Shown piece by piece: positions 47,139 to 57,756 of a DNA stretch of 64,000 nucleotides (its first letter is position 1; every line of letters begins with the position of its first letter). The stretch is from Desulfovibrio psychrotolerans (GTDB lineage: Bacteria; Desulfobacterota; Desulfovibrionia; Desulfovibrionales; Desulfovibrionaceae), in assembly GCF_013340305.1 (NCBI RefSeq), contig NZ_BLVP01000002.1, forward strand, positions 62,001 to 126,000, written 5' to 3'. The translations under genes were made by a program, and so were the position numbers. Below the pieces are notes generated by a model, which saw nothing but the letters and a program-made list of their open reading frames with translations, did not search any database and was not told the origin of the DNA.

Positions 47139-48338
47139 CTATGCCGGGGCGGCGTAGAGCACGGTTTCCCATTCGTTGACGTAGTGGTGGCCGAGATGCA
47201 GGCGGTAGCCCAACCCCAGAGAGTGCAGGTAAGCCGGTATGGCATGGAAATCTTCCGGGCTGTGATAGAGGCAGACGGCCAGTCGCGGACGGAAACGGCG
47301 CAGGGTTTCTTCCGCGCCGCGCAGGGCGTTCAGTTCTGCGCCTTCAATATCCATCTTGATGAAATCCACCCGGGGGAGCGCGTGTTCGTGCACCAGACGG
47401 TCGATGGTGGTGGTGACGATTTTTAAGGTCGCGCGGCTGGACTGGTCTATGCGTGACCCGCCGCCCCCGGCGATGAAGGAGAGGGTTTGGTCCGCGCTGT
47501 GCCAGACGCCGCGTTCCACAAGGGTGATCCTTTGGGCCGGAAGAGGGTTCAGGCGCATGTTTTCGTGGAAGACCCGCAGGAACAGCGGGTATGGTTCGAG
47601 GCAGACGACCCTGCCGGTTTCGCCTGCGGCATGGGCGAATTGCAGGGAGATGTCGCCGAAGGCTGCGCCGCAGTCCAGCACGATGTCGCCTTTGCGGACG
47701 GCGATGTTCTGGGGGGTGCCGAGCCACTCGTAGGAGGGGGCCGTGAGGCGGCGGAAGACCTCTTCGCCTATGGTGTAGACGCGCGCGGGGACGCCCGCCC
47801 GATGGAGATCGAACAGGGAAAATTCGTCCGTTACCCATTTGGCGCGCACAGGGTCGGCAATGCCGGGGTCTGTCTCATGGGGGCAGCGGGTCTGCTCCAG
47901 CAGGCGGGTGCGCTGGGATATGTTGTCCGCCGCGTGGTAGGGCAGCTTAACCCGTCGGTGGCCCAGCACGGCATAGGCGGCCAGCGTGACCAGCAGGTCG
48001 CGGGAGGCTTCGTCTGCCAGCAGGGAGTGCAGGAGCGATTTGGTGGCAATCTGCTGCGCGAAGGCGAGGCCGTGGCGGGCCATGAGGGAATGGGCGGGCA
48101 GGGCCGGTTCCGCTTCCAGCGCCTTTATGTCTTCCTGCTGTGCCGCCGGGTCGCCCAACTGGTAGTATCGCTGGTGATTGTCTTCGTGGCGGGTATGCAG
48201 CGAGGCGAGAAGCCGTTCGACAAGCGAGGCGGCAAAGGCGGCGGCCTGTTCCGGTTGTTCTGGTTGTTCCGGCTGTTCCGGAAGGTCCGGAAGGTCCGGA
48301 AGGGATGTGCGGGTGCTGGTATCGGGTATATGGGTCAT
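47139..48338 (-). CDS. FkbM-family SAM methyltransferase
   Basis: 399 aa. The C-terminal ~230 residues are an FkbM methyltransferase: KGDIVLDCGAAFGDISLQFA (~210-229; SAM-binding), VVCLEPYPLFLRVFHENM, VDFIKMDIEGAELNALRGAE (~323-342). The N-terminal ~170 residues are helical and unrecognised, beginning with a repetitive Pro/Glu/Gln linker (LPDLPDLPEQPEQPEQPEQ) encoded by 9-bp repeats. FkbM enzymes O-methylate sugars or natural products. Start overlaps the upstream gene by 4 bp. Confidence 0.9.
   Translation of the reverse strand: MTHIPDTSTRTSLPDLPDLPEQPEQPEQPEQAAAFAASLVERLLASLHTRHEDNHQRYYQLGDPAAQQEDIKALEAEPALPAHSLMARHGLAFAQQIATKSLLHSLLADEASRDLLVTLAAYAVLGHRRVKLPYHAADNISQRTRLLEQTRCPHETDPGIADPVRAKWVTDEFSLFDLHRAGVPARVYTIGEEVFRRLTAPSYEWLGTPQNIAVRKGDIVLDCGAAFGDISLQFAHAAGETGRVVCLEPYPLFLRVFHENMRLNPLPAQRITLVERGVWHSADQTLSFIAGGGGSRIDQSSRATLKIVTTTIDRLVHEHALPRVDFIKMDIEGAELNALRGAEETLRRFRPRLAVCLYHSPEDFHAIPAYLHSLGLGYRLHLGHHYVNEWETVLYAAPA
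48244..48306. repeat. 9-bp tandem repeats inside the FkbM gene
   Basis: About seven 9-bp units: (G)GTTGTTCC-type four times, then GGAAGGTCC-type three times. They encode PEQ and PDL triplets, so unit gain or loss would stay in frame. Confidence 0.8.
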
Positions 48339-49225
48339 GACGCGGCCACCTTTGCAGGTTCAAGGGAGTTAAGCCCCTGCCGGAAGGAACGTGCGGCATC
48401 GGGACCCCAGTGGTGTTCCACATAATCGCCGAAGCGTTGCAGGGTGGGCGCATCCAGGAAGGGCCATGCCTGAGGCTCCCACGGGAAGCGGAACAGGATG
48501 CCGAGCAGGTTTTCCAGCGTTTCCCGCGGCGGGGTGACAAGGCGCAGGGAGCCGATGTTCGGGTAGGGAAATTCGCCCACTACGGCCTTTTGCGCCGCCG
48601 GGAGGTGGTAGAACACGGAATGGGGGCCCTTGTCGTGCACCTTTGCCGCGCCGCCCCGGTGGTGGAGGTTTATGTCGTGATAGACGATGATGGCGTTGGG
48701 GGCAAGGAAGGGCAGGGCGAGGATGGTATCCAGCGTGGCCCACGGGTGCGTGTGGTTGGCATCTACGAAGAGCATGTCTATGGGGCAGCACTGCGTGAGG
48801 GTTTTCAGATCGAAGCCGGATGTGTTCAGGTGCAGGGAATAACCCTGAGGGTGCCGGGGGAACACTTCGTCTACGATGAAGCCCGGTGTGCGGGAGGGAT
48901 CGAAGTAGCAGTGATCCAGATATTCGATGGCGGTGAGGCGCCTGTCGCTGGTTCCTGTGCCCGCTGTGCCCGATATGCCCGATATGTCTGGCAAGTCCAG
49001 CATGTTCAGCGCGCAGAGCATGTACGCGGTGGAAACGCCCGCCGCAGTGCCCAGTTCCACAATGTGGCGGGGACGTTCGTCCAGCACGCGGTTGAGCAGG
49101 AATTCTGCCTCTGTGCGGCTTATCTGGCCGTAGTTGGCACCATGGGGGATGATCTGGCCGTGGATGCGATCCAGCAGGGCAGTGATGCGGTGGTAGTGGT
49201 GCTGCCTGTGGAAGGGTTCAGTCAT
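48335..49225 (-). CDS. Class I SAM methyltransferase (cephalosporin-hydroxylase/TylF-like)
   Basis: 296 aa from ATG 49225 (GAGGAA, spacing 3-4). SAM-binding motif HIVELGTAAGVSTAYMLCAL (~57-76); later IDMLFVDANHTHPWATLDTI and IIVYHDINLHHRGG resemble CmcI/TylF-type methyltransferases acting on sugars or small molecules. A short GIS-GIS-GTA-GTG stretch (~83-95) is encoded by imperfect 9-bp repeats. 77 bp after asnB and overlapping the FkbM gene. Confidence 0.85.
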   Translation of the reverse strand: MTEPFHRQHHYHRITALLDRIHGQIIPHGANYGQISRTEAEFLLNRVLDERPRHIVELGTAAGVSTAYMLCALNMLDLPDISGISGTAGTGTSDRRLTAIEYLDHCYFDPSRTPGFIVDEVFPRHPQGYSLHLNTSGFDLKTLTQCCPIDMLFVDANHTHPWATLDTILALPFLAPNAIIVYHDINLHHRGGAAKVHDKGPHSVFYHLPAAQKAVVGEFPYPNIGSLRLVTPPRETLENLLGILFRFPWEPQAWPFLDAPTLQRFGDYVEHHWGPDAARSFRQGLNSLEPAKVAAS

Positions 49226-49302
49226 GGGTTCCTCGCGGGCGGGGGCATTATTTTCCATGGGCAAAGGACATGCAGAAATCCGGCCAGACGGCGTGGGCGC
49301 TC

Positions 49303-51054
49303 TCATTGCGCGTGCCATTCCGCGTGTTCCAGCCACGCGGCAAGAACCAGCAGCAGCCAGCATTTTTGCCCGTTGCCGGAGGCATGGCGGTCGATCTGTT
49401 CATCGGGCAGCAGGGTGCGGATGCGCCGGTTGCGGTCCTTCAGGTAGTATTCGCGCAGGAGCTGCATGCCGGGGTGGGCAAGCCATTGGCCTGTGCTGGT
49501 ACCGAAGCCCTGTTTGCCCCGGTGCCGGATCGCTTCCGGCCATGCATCGGCAAAGGCCTGTCGCAGCAGCAGTTTGTGCGTTGTGCCGTCGGTTTTGTAC
49601 TGCCACGGCAGGGCGATGAGAAATTCGGCCAGATCGGTATCCAGAAAGGGGGCGCGCAGTTCCAGCCCGTGGGCCATGGCGGCGCGGTCGGTCTTTTTGA
49701 GGATGTCTGCGGGCAGAAAGGTGGCGAGGTCGAACCGCAGGGCATCGTCCACGGAGTTTGCCGCAAAGGGCAGGCGGGGGCGGACCATTGGCGGCAGGCC
49801 CATGGCCTCGATTTCCGCAGGGGAGAAATGGGCTATGTCGTTCCAGTGCCGCTCTGCCGCAGGACTCCAGCCGTGGCAGGGGGCGTCTGCGGCGGGCGGG
49901 GACACGAGATGCGCGTACCAGTAGTCGTATCCGGCCAGCAGTTCATCGCCGCCGTCGCCGCTGAGGGCCACCTTCACCCGTTCACTGACCCGGCGGCAGA
50001 GCTGGTAGGTGGGCAGGGCGGAGGAATCTGCGAAGGGTTCGTCATAGACGCGGCACAGCATGTTCAGCATGTCGGAAAAGTCGGGCTTGCCCGTCGCATC
50101 TGTGAGTTCCGTATGCTCCAGTCCGTAGGCGGCAGCCGCGGCACGGGCGTAGGGGCGTTCGTCCCTCGGGCCGGTGAAGCCGAACGAGAAGGAGCGCAGC
50201 GGCATTTCGCGCGAGGCCAGTGCCGCGATGGTGGTGGAATCCAGCCCGCCGGAAAGGAGCAGGCCCACTTCCACATCTGCCACAAGGCACCGACGCACGG
50301 CCTGCGTCATAAGCCTGCGGAATTCTTCCACGGCCTCCAGCGGGGAGGGCGGTGCCGCCATGGGAGCGGGCGGCTGCCAGTAGGGCAGGACGCGGGTTGT
50401 GCCGTTGCTTGCCGGTTCACCGTTTCCGGCAGGTTGGTGAATGAGGGCGTGGCCCGGCGGCAGGGAGTGCACGTTTTCGTAGATGGTCATGCCTTCCGGC
50501 ACGTAGCGCAGCGTGAGATAGGCGGACAGGGCGGTGCGGCTGATGACCGGGCGGATGAGTCCGGAACGCAGGATGGCCTTGAGCTCGGAGGCGAACACGA
50601 AGGTGCCGTCCGGTCCGTGGGCGTAGTAGAGGGGCTTTTCGCCGAACCGGTCACGGGCGCCGAGCAGGCGTTGCCTGTGGTCGTCCCACAGGGCGAAGGC
50701 GAACATGCCGGGAAGATGCCTGACGCACTGCGTGCCGTGGAGGGCGTAGAGCGCGGGGATGAGTTCCGTGTCCGAGGCGGAGCGGAAGGTGACCGGGAGC
50801 CGTGCCCGCAGTTCCTTGTAGCCGTAGAGTTCGCCGTTGAAGACAACGGACAGGGTTCCGTCGTTGCTGGCGAAGGGCTGGTCGCCTGTGGCGTGGTCCA
50901 CAATGCTCAGGCGGGTGTGGCCGAGGGCGCAGCGGGAAAAGAACTGACGGCCCTGCGCATCCGGCCCCCTGTGGCGCAGCGCCCCGCACATGGCCTCAAG
51001 GGCCGGGGCGAACCGTGCGGCAGTATGCCCCGCAATGCCTGCTATGCCGCACAT
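49303..51054 (-). CDS. asnB: Asparagine synthase (glutamine-hydrolysing)
   Basis: 583 aa. Ntn-hydrolase glutaminase with N-terminal Cys (MCGIAGIAG), RHRGPDAQG, VFNGELYGYKEL and SDTELIPAL; synthetase domain with PP-loop LLLSGGLDSTTIAAL (~245-259) and DGGDELLAGYDYW. In clusters with glycosyltransferases and methyltransferases such proteins often amidate surface-polysaccharide sugars or, in RiPP pathways, form macrolactams, rather than supply free asparagine. Context here favours a dedicated modification role, but this is inference. Confidence 0.93.
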   Translation of the reverse strand: MCGIAGIAGHTAARFAPALEAMCGALRHRGPDAQGRQFFSRCALGHTRLSIVDHATGDQPFASNDGTLSVVFNGELYGYKELRARLPVTFRSASDTELIPALYALHGTQCVRHLPGMFAFALWDDHRQRLLGARDRFGEKPLYYAHGPDGTFVFASELKAILRSGLIRPVISRTALSAYLTLRYVPEGMTIYENVHSLPPGHALIHQPAGNGEPASNGTTRVLPYWQPPAPMAAPPSPLEAVEEFRRLMTQAVRRCLVADVEVGLLLSGGLDSTTIAALASREMPLRSFSFGFTGPRDERPYARAAAAAYGLEHTELTDATGKPDFSDMLNMLCRVYDEPFADSSALPTYQLCRRVSERVKVALSGDGGDELLAGYDYWYAHLVSPPAADAPCHGWSPAAERHWNDIAHFSPAEIEAMGLPPMVRPRLPFAANSVDDALRFDLATFLPADILKKTDRAAMAHGLELRAPFLDTDLAEFLIALPWQYKTDGTTHKLLLRQAFADAWPEAIRHRGKQGFGTSTGQWLAHPGMQLLREYYLKDRNRRIRTLLPDEQIDRHASGNGQKCWLLLVLAAWLEHAEWHAQ

Positions 51055-51093
51055 GGGGTGCTCCTTTGCGCTGCGCAGGAGTGTGGACGTGGG

Positions 51094-52266
<1,173 letters not shown>

Positions 52267-53301
52267 TTATTGCCGCGGTCTGCCGTCAAAATGTTGCTGC
52301 AGGCTTTCTGACTGCGCGGCGATGATACCGGAGGTAAATCCCATGCCGGGTCGGCACACGCCCATGCTCTGGGGGAGGTGTTCGGTCAGGTGGTCCAGCA
52401 GGGCGCGGACGCCGGGAAGCATACCCTTAGTGGGGGGCAGCAGTGCATGCACGGTTTTTCTGGGGCCGACCCAGTCGGGAAGAACGCGGCACAGCCAGCC
52501 GTTTGCGTAGGCATCGTGCAGGAAGGCGACAGGAAGCATGGCGAGTCCTGCGGAGCGCAGTGCCGCATGGTACTGGGCGCGCATGTCCGAGCACAGGAAC
52601 CGGGGCTGCACAGGCACCCGGACCGCGCTGCCCCCGGATGCGGGGCTGAGGGTCCAGTAGTGCCCCGTATGCGTCTCTTCCGGCTGACCGTGCAGGCTGC
52701 ACGTGCGGGCGTCATCGGCGCAGTTGGCGATGACGGGATAGCGCGAAACGTCTTCAAGGGTGTGGGGTTCTCCGAACCTTTGCAGCAGGTCGGGGCTTGT
52801 CACCGGAACCAGCTCTTCTTCAGCTATCCTTTTGACAATCAGGTCGGGCGGCAGGTTCCGGACGGGATGGGTGGTGATAACCACGTCCATATCTTCCCTG
52901 ACGGGATGGATGTCTCTGTCTGTGGCGATAAGCTCCACACGCACCTGAGGGTATCTGTCCATGAATTCCACAAGCACCGTTGTAAGGTAGTACTGGGCGA
53001 TAAGCTCATGGCAGCTTATGCGGATGAGGCCGGTGGGTTCTTCCTTCAGCGCCAGAATGGATTCCACTGCCGCCGAGGCACTGCGGACGGTTTTGCGGCA
53101 GTGGGCATAGAAGGTTTTTCCGGCAGAGGTCAGTGTGAGATGGTGCGGGCTTCTGTGAAAGAGCGCCACCCCGAGATGCTTTTCCAGCTTTGCGATACGT
53201 CTGCTCAGGGTGGATTTGGGGATTCCGGTGCGCCGCTCCGCCTGACTGAAGCCGTTATGCTCCGCGATGAGCGTGAAGTAGTAGAAATCATTGTAGTCCA
53301 T
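52267..53301 (-). CDS. LysR-family transcriptional regulator
   Basis: 344 aa from ATG 53301 (ACAGGA upstream). Winged helix at the N-terminus: NDFYYFTLIAEHNGFSQAER, GIPKSTLSRRIAKLEKHLGV, LFHRSPHHLTLTSAG; effector domain RISCHELIAQYYLTTVLVEF, DVVITTHPVRNLPPDLIVKR. Divergent from nikA, with inverted TTGATT repeats between them, so it likely controls the nickel operon and itself. C-terminus is ~30 aa longer than typical. Confidence 0.92.
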   Translation of the reverse strand: MDYNDFYYFTLIAEHNGFSQAERRTGIPKSTLSRRIAKLEKHLGVALFHRSPHHLTLTSAGKTFYAHCRKTVRSASAAVESILALKEEPTGLIRISCHELIAQYYLTTVLVEFMDRYPQVRVELIATDRDIHPVREDMDVVITTHPVRNLPPDLIVKRIAEEELVPVTSPDLLQRFGEPHTLEDVSRYPVIANCADDARTCSLHGQPEETHTGHYWTLSPASGGSAVRVPVQPRFLCSDMRAQYHAALRSAGLAMLPVAFLHDAYANGWLCRVLPDWVGPRKTVHALLPPTKGMLPGVRALLDHLTEHLPQSMGVCRPGMGFTSGIIAAQSESLQQHFDGRPRQ

Positions 53302-53383
53302 GGTCCTGTTCCATTTTTGCAACGTTCCGTTGCAGGCATGCGGGTTGTCAGGTTTTGAAAATGGGAATAAACGACTCCTTTGC

Positions 53384-53428
53384 GTTGATAATAAAAATCA
53401 ACTTCAAAATCAAGCGGGACGTTTGATT
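53384..53428. promoter_or_regulatory. Paired inverted repeats in the lysR-nikA intergenic region
   Basis: GTTGAT-N7-ATCAAC (53384-53402) followed by AATCAA-N9-TTGATT (53408-53428). The two dyads lie on one face spacing of ~25 bp, and fit T-N11-A style LysR operators; they do not resemble the NikR GTGTTAY site. Confidence 0.45.
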
Positions 53429-53468
53429 CAAGGCCCCGTTGAGAGGGTTTTCAGCAAAGGAGTTTGTT

Positions 53469-55049
53469 ATGTTTTCTCGTTTCAGCAGGTTGGCGATGGT
53501 TTTGGCTTTGACGTGGCTTGTTGCCGCTTCAGGGGCTGTGGCGCACGCGACGCAGGCAGAGGCAGACCGCGAACTCGTATTTGTGAACTTTCGCGATATA
53601 CGAAACCTTAATCCGCATCTCTATTCCGGGGAACTGTTCGCGCAGAACCTGATCTTTGAATCGCTGGTGCGCAATGTGGAAGGCGGCGTGGAGCCGTGGC
53701 TGGCGGAGTCTTGGGATGTTTCCGCCGATGGCAGGGTGTATACGTTTTCCCTGCGCCGGGATGTTACGTTTTCTGACGGTGAGCCCTTTAACGCGCATGC
53801 CGCCAAGATGAACTTTGACGCCATTATCGAGAATACCGAACGGCATACATGGCTTGAAATGATACGCCTCATGGACTCCGTGACTGCCGTGGATGACTAT
53901 ACCCTGCGGATTGCCCTTAAGGAGCCGTATTTTCCCATGCTCACCGAGCTTGCGGTGACGCGTCCCTTCCGCTTCATATCGCCCAAAAGCATGATAAACG
54001 GCGGCACCAGGGACGGGGTTTCCAGCTATGCGGGCACCGGGCCTTATGTTCTTGCAGACAATAAGGTTGACGAGGTTGCCACCTTTGTCCGCAACGAGCG
54101 GTACTGGGGGGACAAGCCCGCCATTAAGACCATACGCGCCCGCGTGATACCGGATAATCAGGCCCGCGCCATGGCGCTGAAAAAAGGCGAGATTGACGTG
54201 ATTTACGGGACGAACCTTATTGACGCGGAGACGCTAGCTCATTTCAGCCAGACCCCCGGATTTGATGTGCAGCTTTCCAAGCCCTTGAGCACACGGAATC
54301 TTGTGGTGAATACCACGAGGCCCGGCGTTGACGAGAAGAATGTGCGCAAGGCGTTGCAGCACCTGACCAACCGTGAGGCCATATCCGTGGGTCTGTTTAA
54401 CGGGTATGAAAGTGCGGCTGATTTTCTCTTTGCCCCCAACGTGCCCTATTGCGATGTGCCGCTGAAGCCCTATGACCTTGATGTGGAAAAGGCCAAGGCC
54501 CTGCTGGATGAAGCGGGCTGGAAGCTTGCTGCCGGGAAGGGCGTGCGGGAGAAGGACGGCAGGCAGCTTATCCTTAAAATATACTATAACAGCGACAGTG
54601 TGACGGAAAAGAATATCTCCGAGTTCATGCAGGCGGAGTTTCGCAAGGCCGGTGTGGGGCTTGAGCTCTTTGGCGAAGAAGAGCAGGCCTACCGTGACCG
54701 CATGAAGGCGGGGGATTTTGATATTGTGCACAACATTTCGTGGGGCACGCCGTATGATCCGCAGTCGTTCATCGGCAGCATGGTGCGGACCGTGTACGGT
54801 GACTACGCCGCGCAACTGGGGCTGCCGCAGAAGAAGCAGATTGACCAGACCGTGCACGACATTCTTGTGAGCGTTGATGAGGAAAAGCGCAGGGAAATGT
54901 TCTCCTGGCTGCTGACCACGCTGCATGACGAAGCTGTGTACATTCCTCTGACCTATCAGAGAAACCGGGCCGTGTTCACCAAGGACCTGAAGGGAGTTAC
55001 GTTTAATCCCTCGCAGTTTGAAGTGCCGCTTGAGAAGATGTCCTTTTAG
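53469..55049 (+). CDS. nikA: NikA-like periplasmic nickel-binding protein
   Basis: 526 aa with signal peptide (RLAMVLALTWLVAASGAVAHA). Extended similarity to E. coli NikA by recall: LNPHLYSGELFAQNLIFESL, PWLAESWDVSADGRVYTFSL, RHTWLEMIRLMDSV, RPFRFISPKSM, VRNERYWGDKPAIKTI, ADFLFAPNVPYC, WGTPYDPQSFI, LHDEAVYIPLTYQ. It captures nickel (possibly chelated) for the NikBCDE importer, supplying NiFe hydrogenases. AAAGGAG precedes the ATG. Peptide or other-metal specificity is not excluded. Confidence 0.88.
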   Translation: MFSRFSRLAMVLALTWLVAASGAVAHATQAEADRELVFVNFRDIRNLNPHLYSGELFAQNLIFESLVRNVEGGVEPWLAESWDVSADGRVYTFSLRRDVTFSDGEPFNAHAAKMNFDAIIENTERHTWLEMIRLMDSVTAVDDYTLRIALKEPYFPMLTELAVTRPFRFISPKSMINGGTRDGVSSYAGTGPYVLADNKVDEVATFVRNERYWGDKPAIKTIRARVIPDNQARAMALKKGEIDVIYGTNLIDAETLAHFSQTPGFDVQLSKPLSTRNLVVNTTRPGVDEKNVRKALQHLTNREAISVGLFNGYESAADFLFAPNVPYCDVPLKPYDLDVEKAKALLDEAGWKLAAGKGVREKDGRQLILKIYYNSDSVTEKNISEFMQAEFRKAGVGLELFGEEEQAYRDRMKAGDFDIVHNISWGTPYDPQSFIGSMVRTVYGDYAAQLGLPQKKQIDQTVHDILVSVDEEKRREMFSWLLTTLHDEAVYIPLTYQRNRAVFTKDLKGVTFNPSQFEVPLEKMSF

Positions 55050-55060
55050 GTTTGCGCGGC

Positions 55061-55996
55061 ATGAGACGGTATATCATTCGACGTGTTCTTGCCTCGGTGC
55101 CGATGCTTGTCGGGGTAACGTTTCTGGCGTTTGTCCTTATATCCATTATCCCGGCGGACCCGGCGGAAGTGGCTCTGCGTGTCAATGAGATTATCCCTAC
55201 TCCAGAGCTTATCGAGGTCCAGCGCAAGGCGCTGGGCCTCGACAGGCCCTTTCTGGAACGGTACGCGGTGTGGCTGTATAAAGCGGTGCAGCTTGATCTG
55301 GGATTCTCGTACACCAACCACCACAGGGCAGTGGCAGAGGAGATTGCCAGATGCCTGCCCGCAACCCTGACCCTTGCGGCGGCCTCATTGTTGTTTACGC
55401 TTATCATAAGCCTGCCGCTGGCGGTGCTGAGCGCTGTGTGGCGGGGCAGCATTTTTGATACCGTGGTGCGCGCTGTGGTGTTTTTCGGCACGGCCATGCC
55501 CAACTACTGGGCGGCGTTTATCCTTATATGGGTTTTCGGGATCCATTTCGACCTGCTGCCCACAGGCGGCAAGGCGGGGTGGCAGTCGTACCTGCTGCCG
55601 GCGTTCACGCTGTCGCTGACGTATATTTCCACCTATGTGCGGCTGGTGCGCAGCACCATGCTCCAGACCATGCAGGAGGCGTTTGTGCTGTATGCACGGG
55701 CGCGGGGGCTTTCGCGCCGCAGGATTATTCTGCGGCATGTGTTCAAGAATTCGTTGCAGTCCAGCATTACGGCGCTGGGGATGAGTATTCCCCAGCTCAT
55801 TGCAGGCACCGTGGTGGTGGAGAGCATCTTCGCATGGCCCGGCATTGGCAGGCTGTGCATATCGGCCATCTTCAACCGGGATTACCCCATTATTCAGGCC
55901 TATGTTTTGATGATGGGAGTGCTGTTCATTATGTTCAATCTTATCGTGGACATAATCAATGCGTGGATTGACCCCAGACAGCGGGCGGAGGGCTAG
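55061..55996 (+). CDS. nikB: NikB-like ABC permease
   Basis: 311 aa, six helices, starting at ATG 55061 (11 bp after nikA). GSTYTNHHRAVAEEIARCLP-type N-terminal loop (FSYTNHHRAVAEEIARCLPA), FFGTAMPNYWAAFILIWVFG, LPTGGKAGWQSYLLPAFTLS, ARARGLSRRRIILRHVFKNS (ATPase-coupling loop) and VVVESIFAWPGIGRL are the DppB/NikB hallmarks. Forms a heterodimer with NikC. Confidence 0.92.
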   Translation: MRRYIIRRVLASVPMLVGVTFLAFVLISIIPADPAEVALRVNEIIPTPELIEVQRKALGLDRPFLERYAVWLYKAVQLDLGFSYTNHHRAVAEEIARCLPATLTLAAASLLFTLIISLPLAVLSAVWRGSIFDTVVRAVVFFGTAMPNYWAAFILIWVFGIHFDLLPTGGKAGWQSYLLPAFTLSLTYISTYVRLVRSTMLQTMQEAFVLYARARGLSRRRIILRHVFKNSLQSSITALGMSIPQLIAGTVVVESIFAWPGIGRLCISAIFNRDYPIIQAYVLMMGVLFIMFNLIVDIINAWIDPRQRAEG

Positions 55997-56815
55997 ATGT
56001 GGCGTAGGCTTATGAGGGACAGGGTGGCCGTGGCGTGCCTGGGCATCATCGGCGCGACACTGCTGCTGGGGATCTTCGCGCCGCTTGTTGCCCCCAACGA
56101 CCCGCTGGAGGCCAATATCATGGCCAAGTTCAGGGGGATGTCGTGGGACTACCCGCTGGGAACGGACCAGCAGGGCAGGTGCGTGCTTTCCCGCCTTATT
56201 TACGGAGTGCGGCCCACCATTCTGCTTTCGCTGCTGACGATGGGGGGCACCATTGCCCTGGGCGGTTTTTTGGGAGTGGTGTCCGGGTATTTTCGCGGCG
56301 CAGTGGATGAGATCATCATGCGTGCCTGCGATGTGATGCTCTCGTTTCCCAGTCAGGTAATGATTCTTGCCGTTGTGGGCATGCTGGGGGTGGGCATTGA
56401 AAATGTGATTATTGCCAACATACTCATCAAGTGGGCGTGGTACGCGCGGATGATACGCGGTTCCGTGCTTCAGCACAGCGAGAAAGGGTTTGTGATCTTT
56501 TCACGCACAACGGGAGCGGGAACCGGGTTCATACTGTGGCGGCATATTGTGCCTTCTGTGCTGCCGGAGATTATTGTGCTTGCATCGCTGGATGCCGGGT
56601 GGGTTATCATCAATATTTCCACCCTCTCCTTTCTGGGGCTTGGTGTACAGGCTCCCGCACCGGAATGGGGTGCCATGCTGAACGAGGCGCGCCACGTTAT
56701 GGTTTCATACCCGCAGCAGATGCTGGCCCCCGGCTTGGCGGTGCTGACCTTGGTGGCATGTTTTAACCTGCTGGGCGACAGCCTGCGCGGTGCGCTTGAA
56801 GTGCGGGGAAGATAA
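55997..56815 (+). CDS. nikC: NikC-like ABC permease
   Basis: 272 aa. YPLGTDQQGRCVLSRLIYGV is the DppC/NikC N-terminal signature; TTGAGTGFILWRHIVPSVLP forms the coupling loop; INISTLSFLGLGVQAPAPEW is characteristic. ATG at 55997 directly follows the nikB stop (TAG ATG). Confidence 0.93.
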   Translation: MWRRLMRDRVAVACLGIIGATLLLGIFAPLVAPNDPLEANIMAKFRGMSWDYPLGTDQQGRCVLSRLIYGVRPTILLSLLTMGGTIALGGFLGVVSGYFRGAVDEIIMRACDVMLSFPSQVMILAVVGMLGVGIENVIIANILIKWAWYARMIRGSVLQHSEKGFVIFSRTTGAGTGFILWRHIVPSVLPEIIVLASLDAGWVIINISTLSFLGLGVQAPAPEWGAMLNEARHVMVSYPQQMLAPGLAVLTLVACFNLLGDSLRGALEVRGR

Positions 56816-56817
56816 GC

Positions 56818-57756
56818 ATGAGCAAGACGACAAGCATGAGCACGATAATTGGGCCGGAAGACGCCAGCCCGGGGGCGGTGCTGCGTGACGATGGCGCGGC
56901 ACTGCTGACTGTGGATGAGCTTTGCGTGGACTATGTGGGCGGCAGAGTGCCGCAGAAGCTGATTGAGGGGATATCTTTTCCGCTGCGGCAGGGGGAATGC
57001 CTGGGCATTCTGGGAGAGAGCGGCAGCGGCAAGAGCATTACATGCAAAGCGCTGATGGGACTGCTGGACAACGACTTTTTGGTGCGGGGGGCTGTGCGTC
57101 TGAAGGGAGAGGGATTGCCGCTTCAGGACGAGCGGGTCATGCGGCCCAAACGCGGCAGGCAGATAGCCATTATCATGCAAAATCCGCTTTCTGCCTTCAA
57201 TCCCCTTTTCACCATAGGCGAGCAGCTGGAGGAAACGTTCCGGACCCATCTGGGCGGTTCGGTGCGGGCGGGAGTTCTGGCGGCGGATACGCTGGACCGC
57301 ATGCTCATAAAGGAGCCGCAGCGGGTGTTGCGTTGTTTTCCGTACCAGTTGAGCGGGGGCATGCTCCAGCGTGTGATGATAGGGCTGACCTTGGCCCTTC
57401 AGCCTGCGTTGATCCTTGCTGACGAGCCGACAACGGCTCTGGACAGCGTGACGCAGCATGAGGTGATGCGGGAATTTGTGCGCCTGCGTCAGCAGAGCAA
57501 CGGTGCCATGATTTTTGTTTCGCATGATCTCGGTGCCCTGCGGATGGTGGCTGATGCCGTGCTGGTTATGTGTCAGGGCAGGGCTGTGGAATATGGTCCC
57601 GCAGAGACTGTTTTTAACAATCCCCGCCATGAGCACACCCGGTATCTTATTGAGACGCGCAGGGAGCTTACCGGACGCTTTGCGAGGCTTGTGGGCGCGG
57701 CGGGTGCGGGACATGCTTTGGCCTGTGTGAGTGAGGATGCCCATGTTGCAGGTTGA
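56818..57756 (+). CDS. nikD: NikD-like ABC ATPase
   Basis: 312 aa. Walker A GESGSGKSITCKALMG (~64-79), IAIIMQNPLSAFNPLFTI (Q-loop, close to NikD), SGGMLQRVMIGLTLA signature, LILADEPTTALD Walker B. N-terminal ~30 residues and C-terminal ~30 extend beyond typical NikD. Overlaps nikE. Confidence 0.93.
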   Translation: MSKTTSMSTIIGPEDASPGAVLRDDGAALLTVDELCVDYVGGRVPQKLIEGISFPLRQGECLGILGESGSGKSITCKALMGLLDNDFLVRGAVRLKGEGLPLQDERVMRPKRGRQIAIIMQNPLSAFNPLFTIGEQLEETFRTHLGGSVRAGVLAADTLDRMLIKEPQRVLRCFPYQLSGGMLQRVMIGLTLALQPALILADEPTTALDSVTQHEVMREFVRLRQQSNGAMIFVSHDLGALRMVADAVLVMCQGRAVEYGPAETVFNNPRHEHTRYLIETRRELTGRFARLVGAAGAGHALACVSEDAHVAG

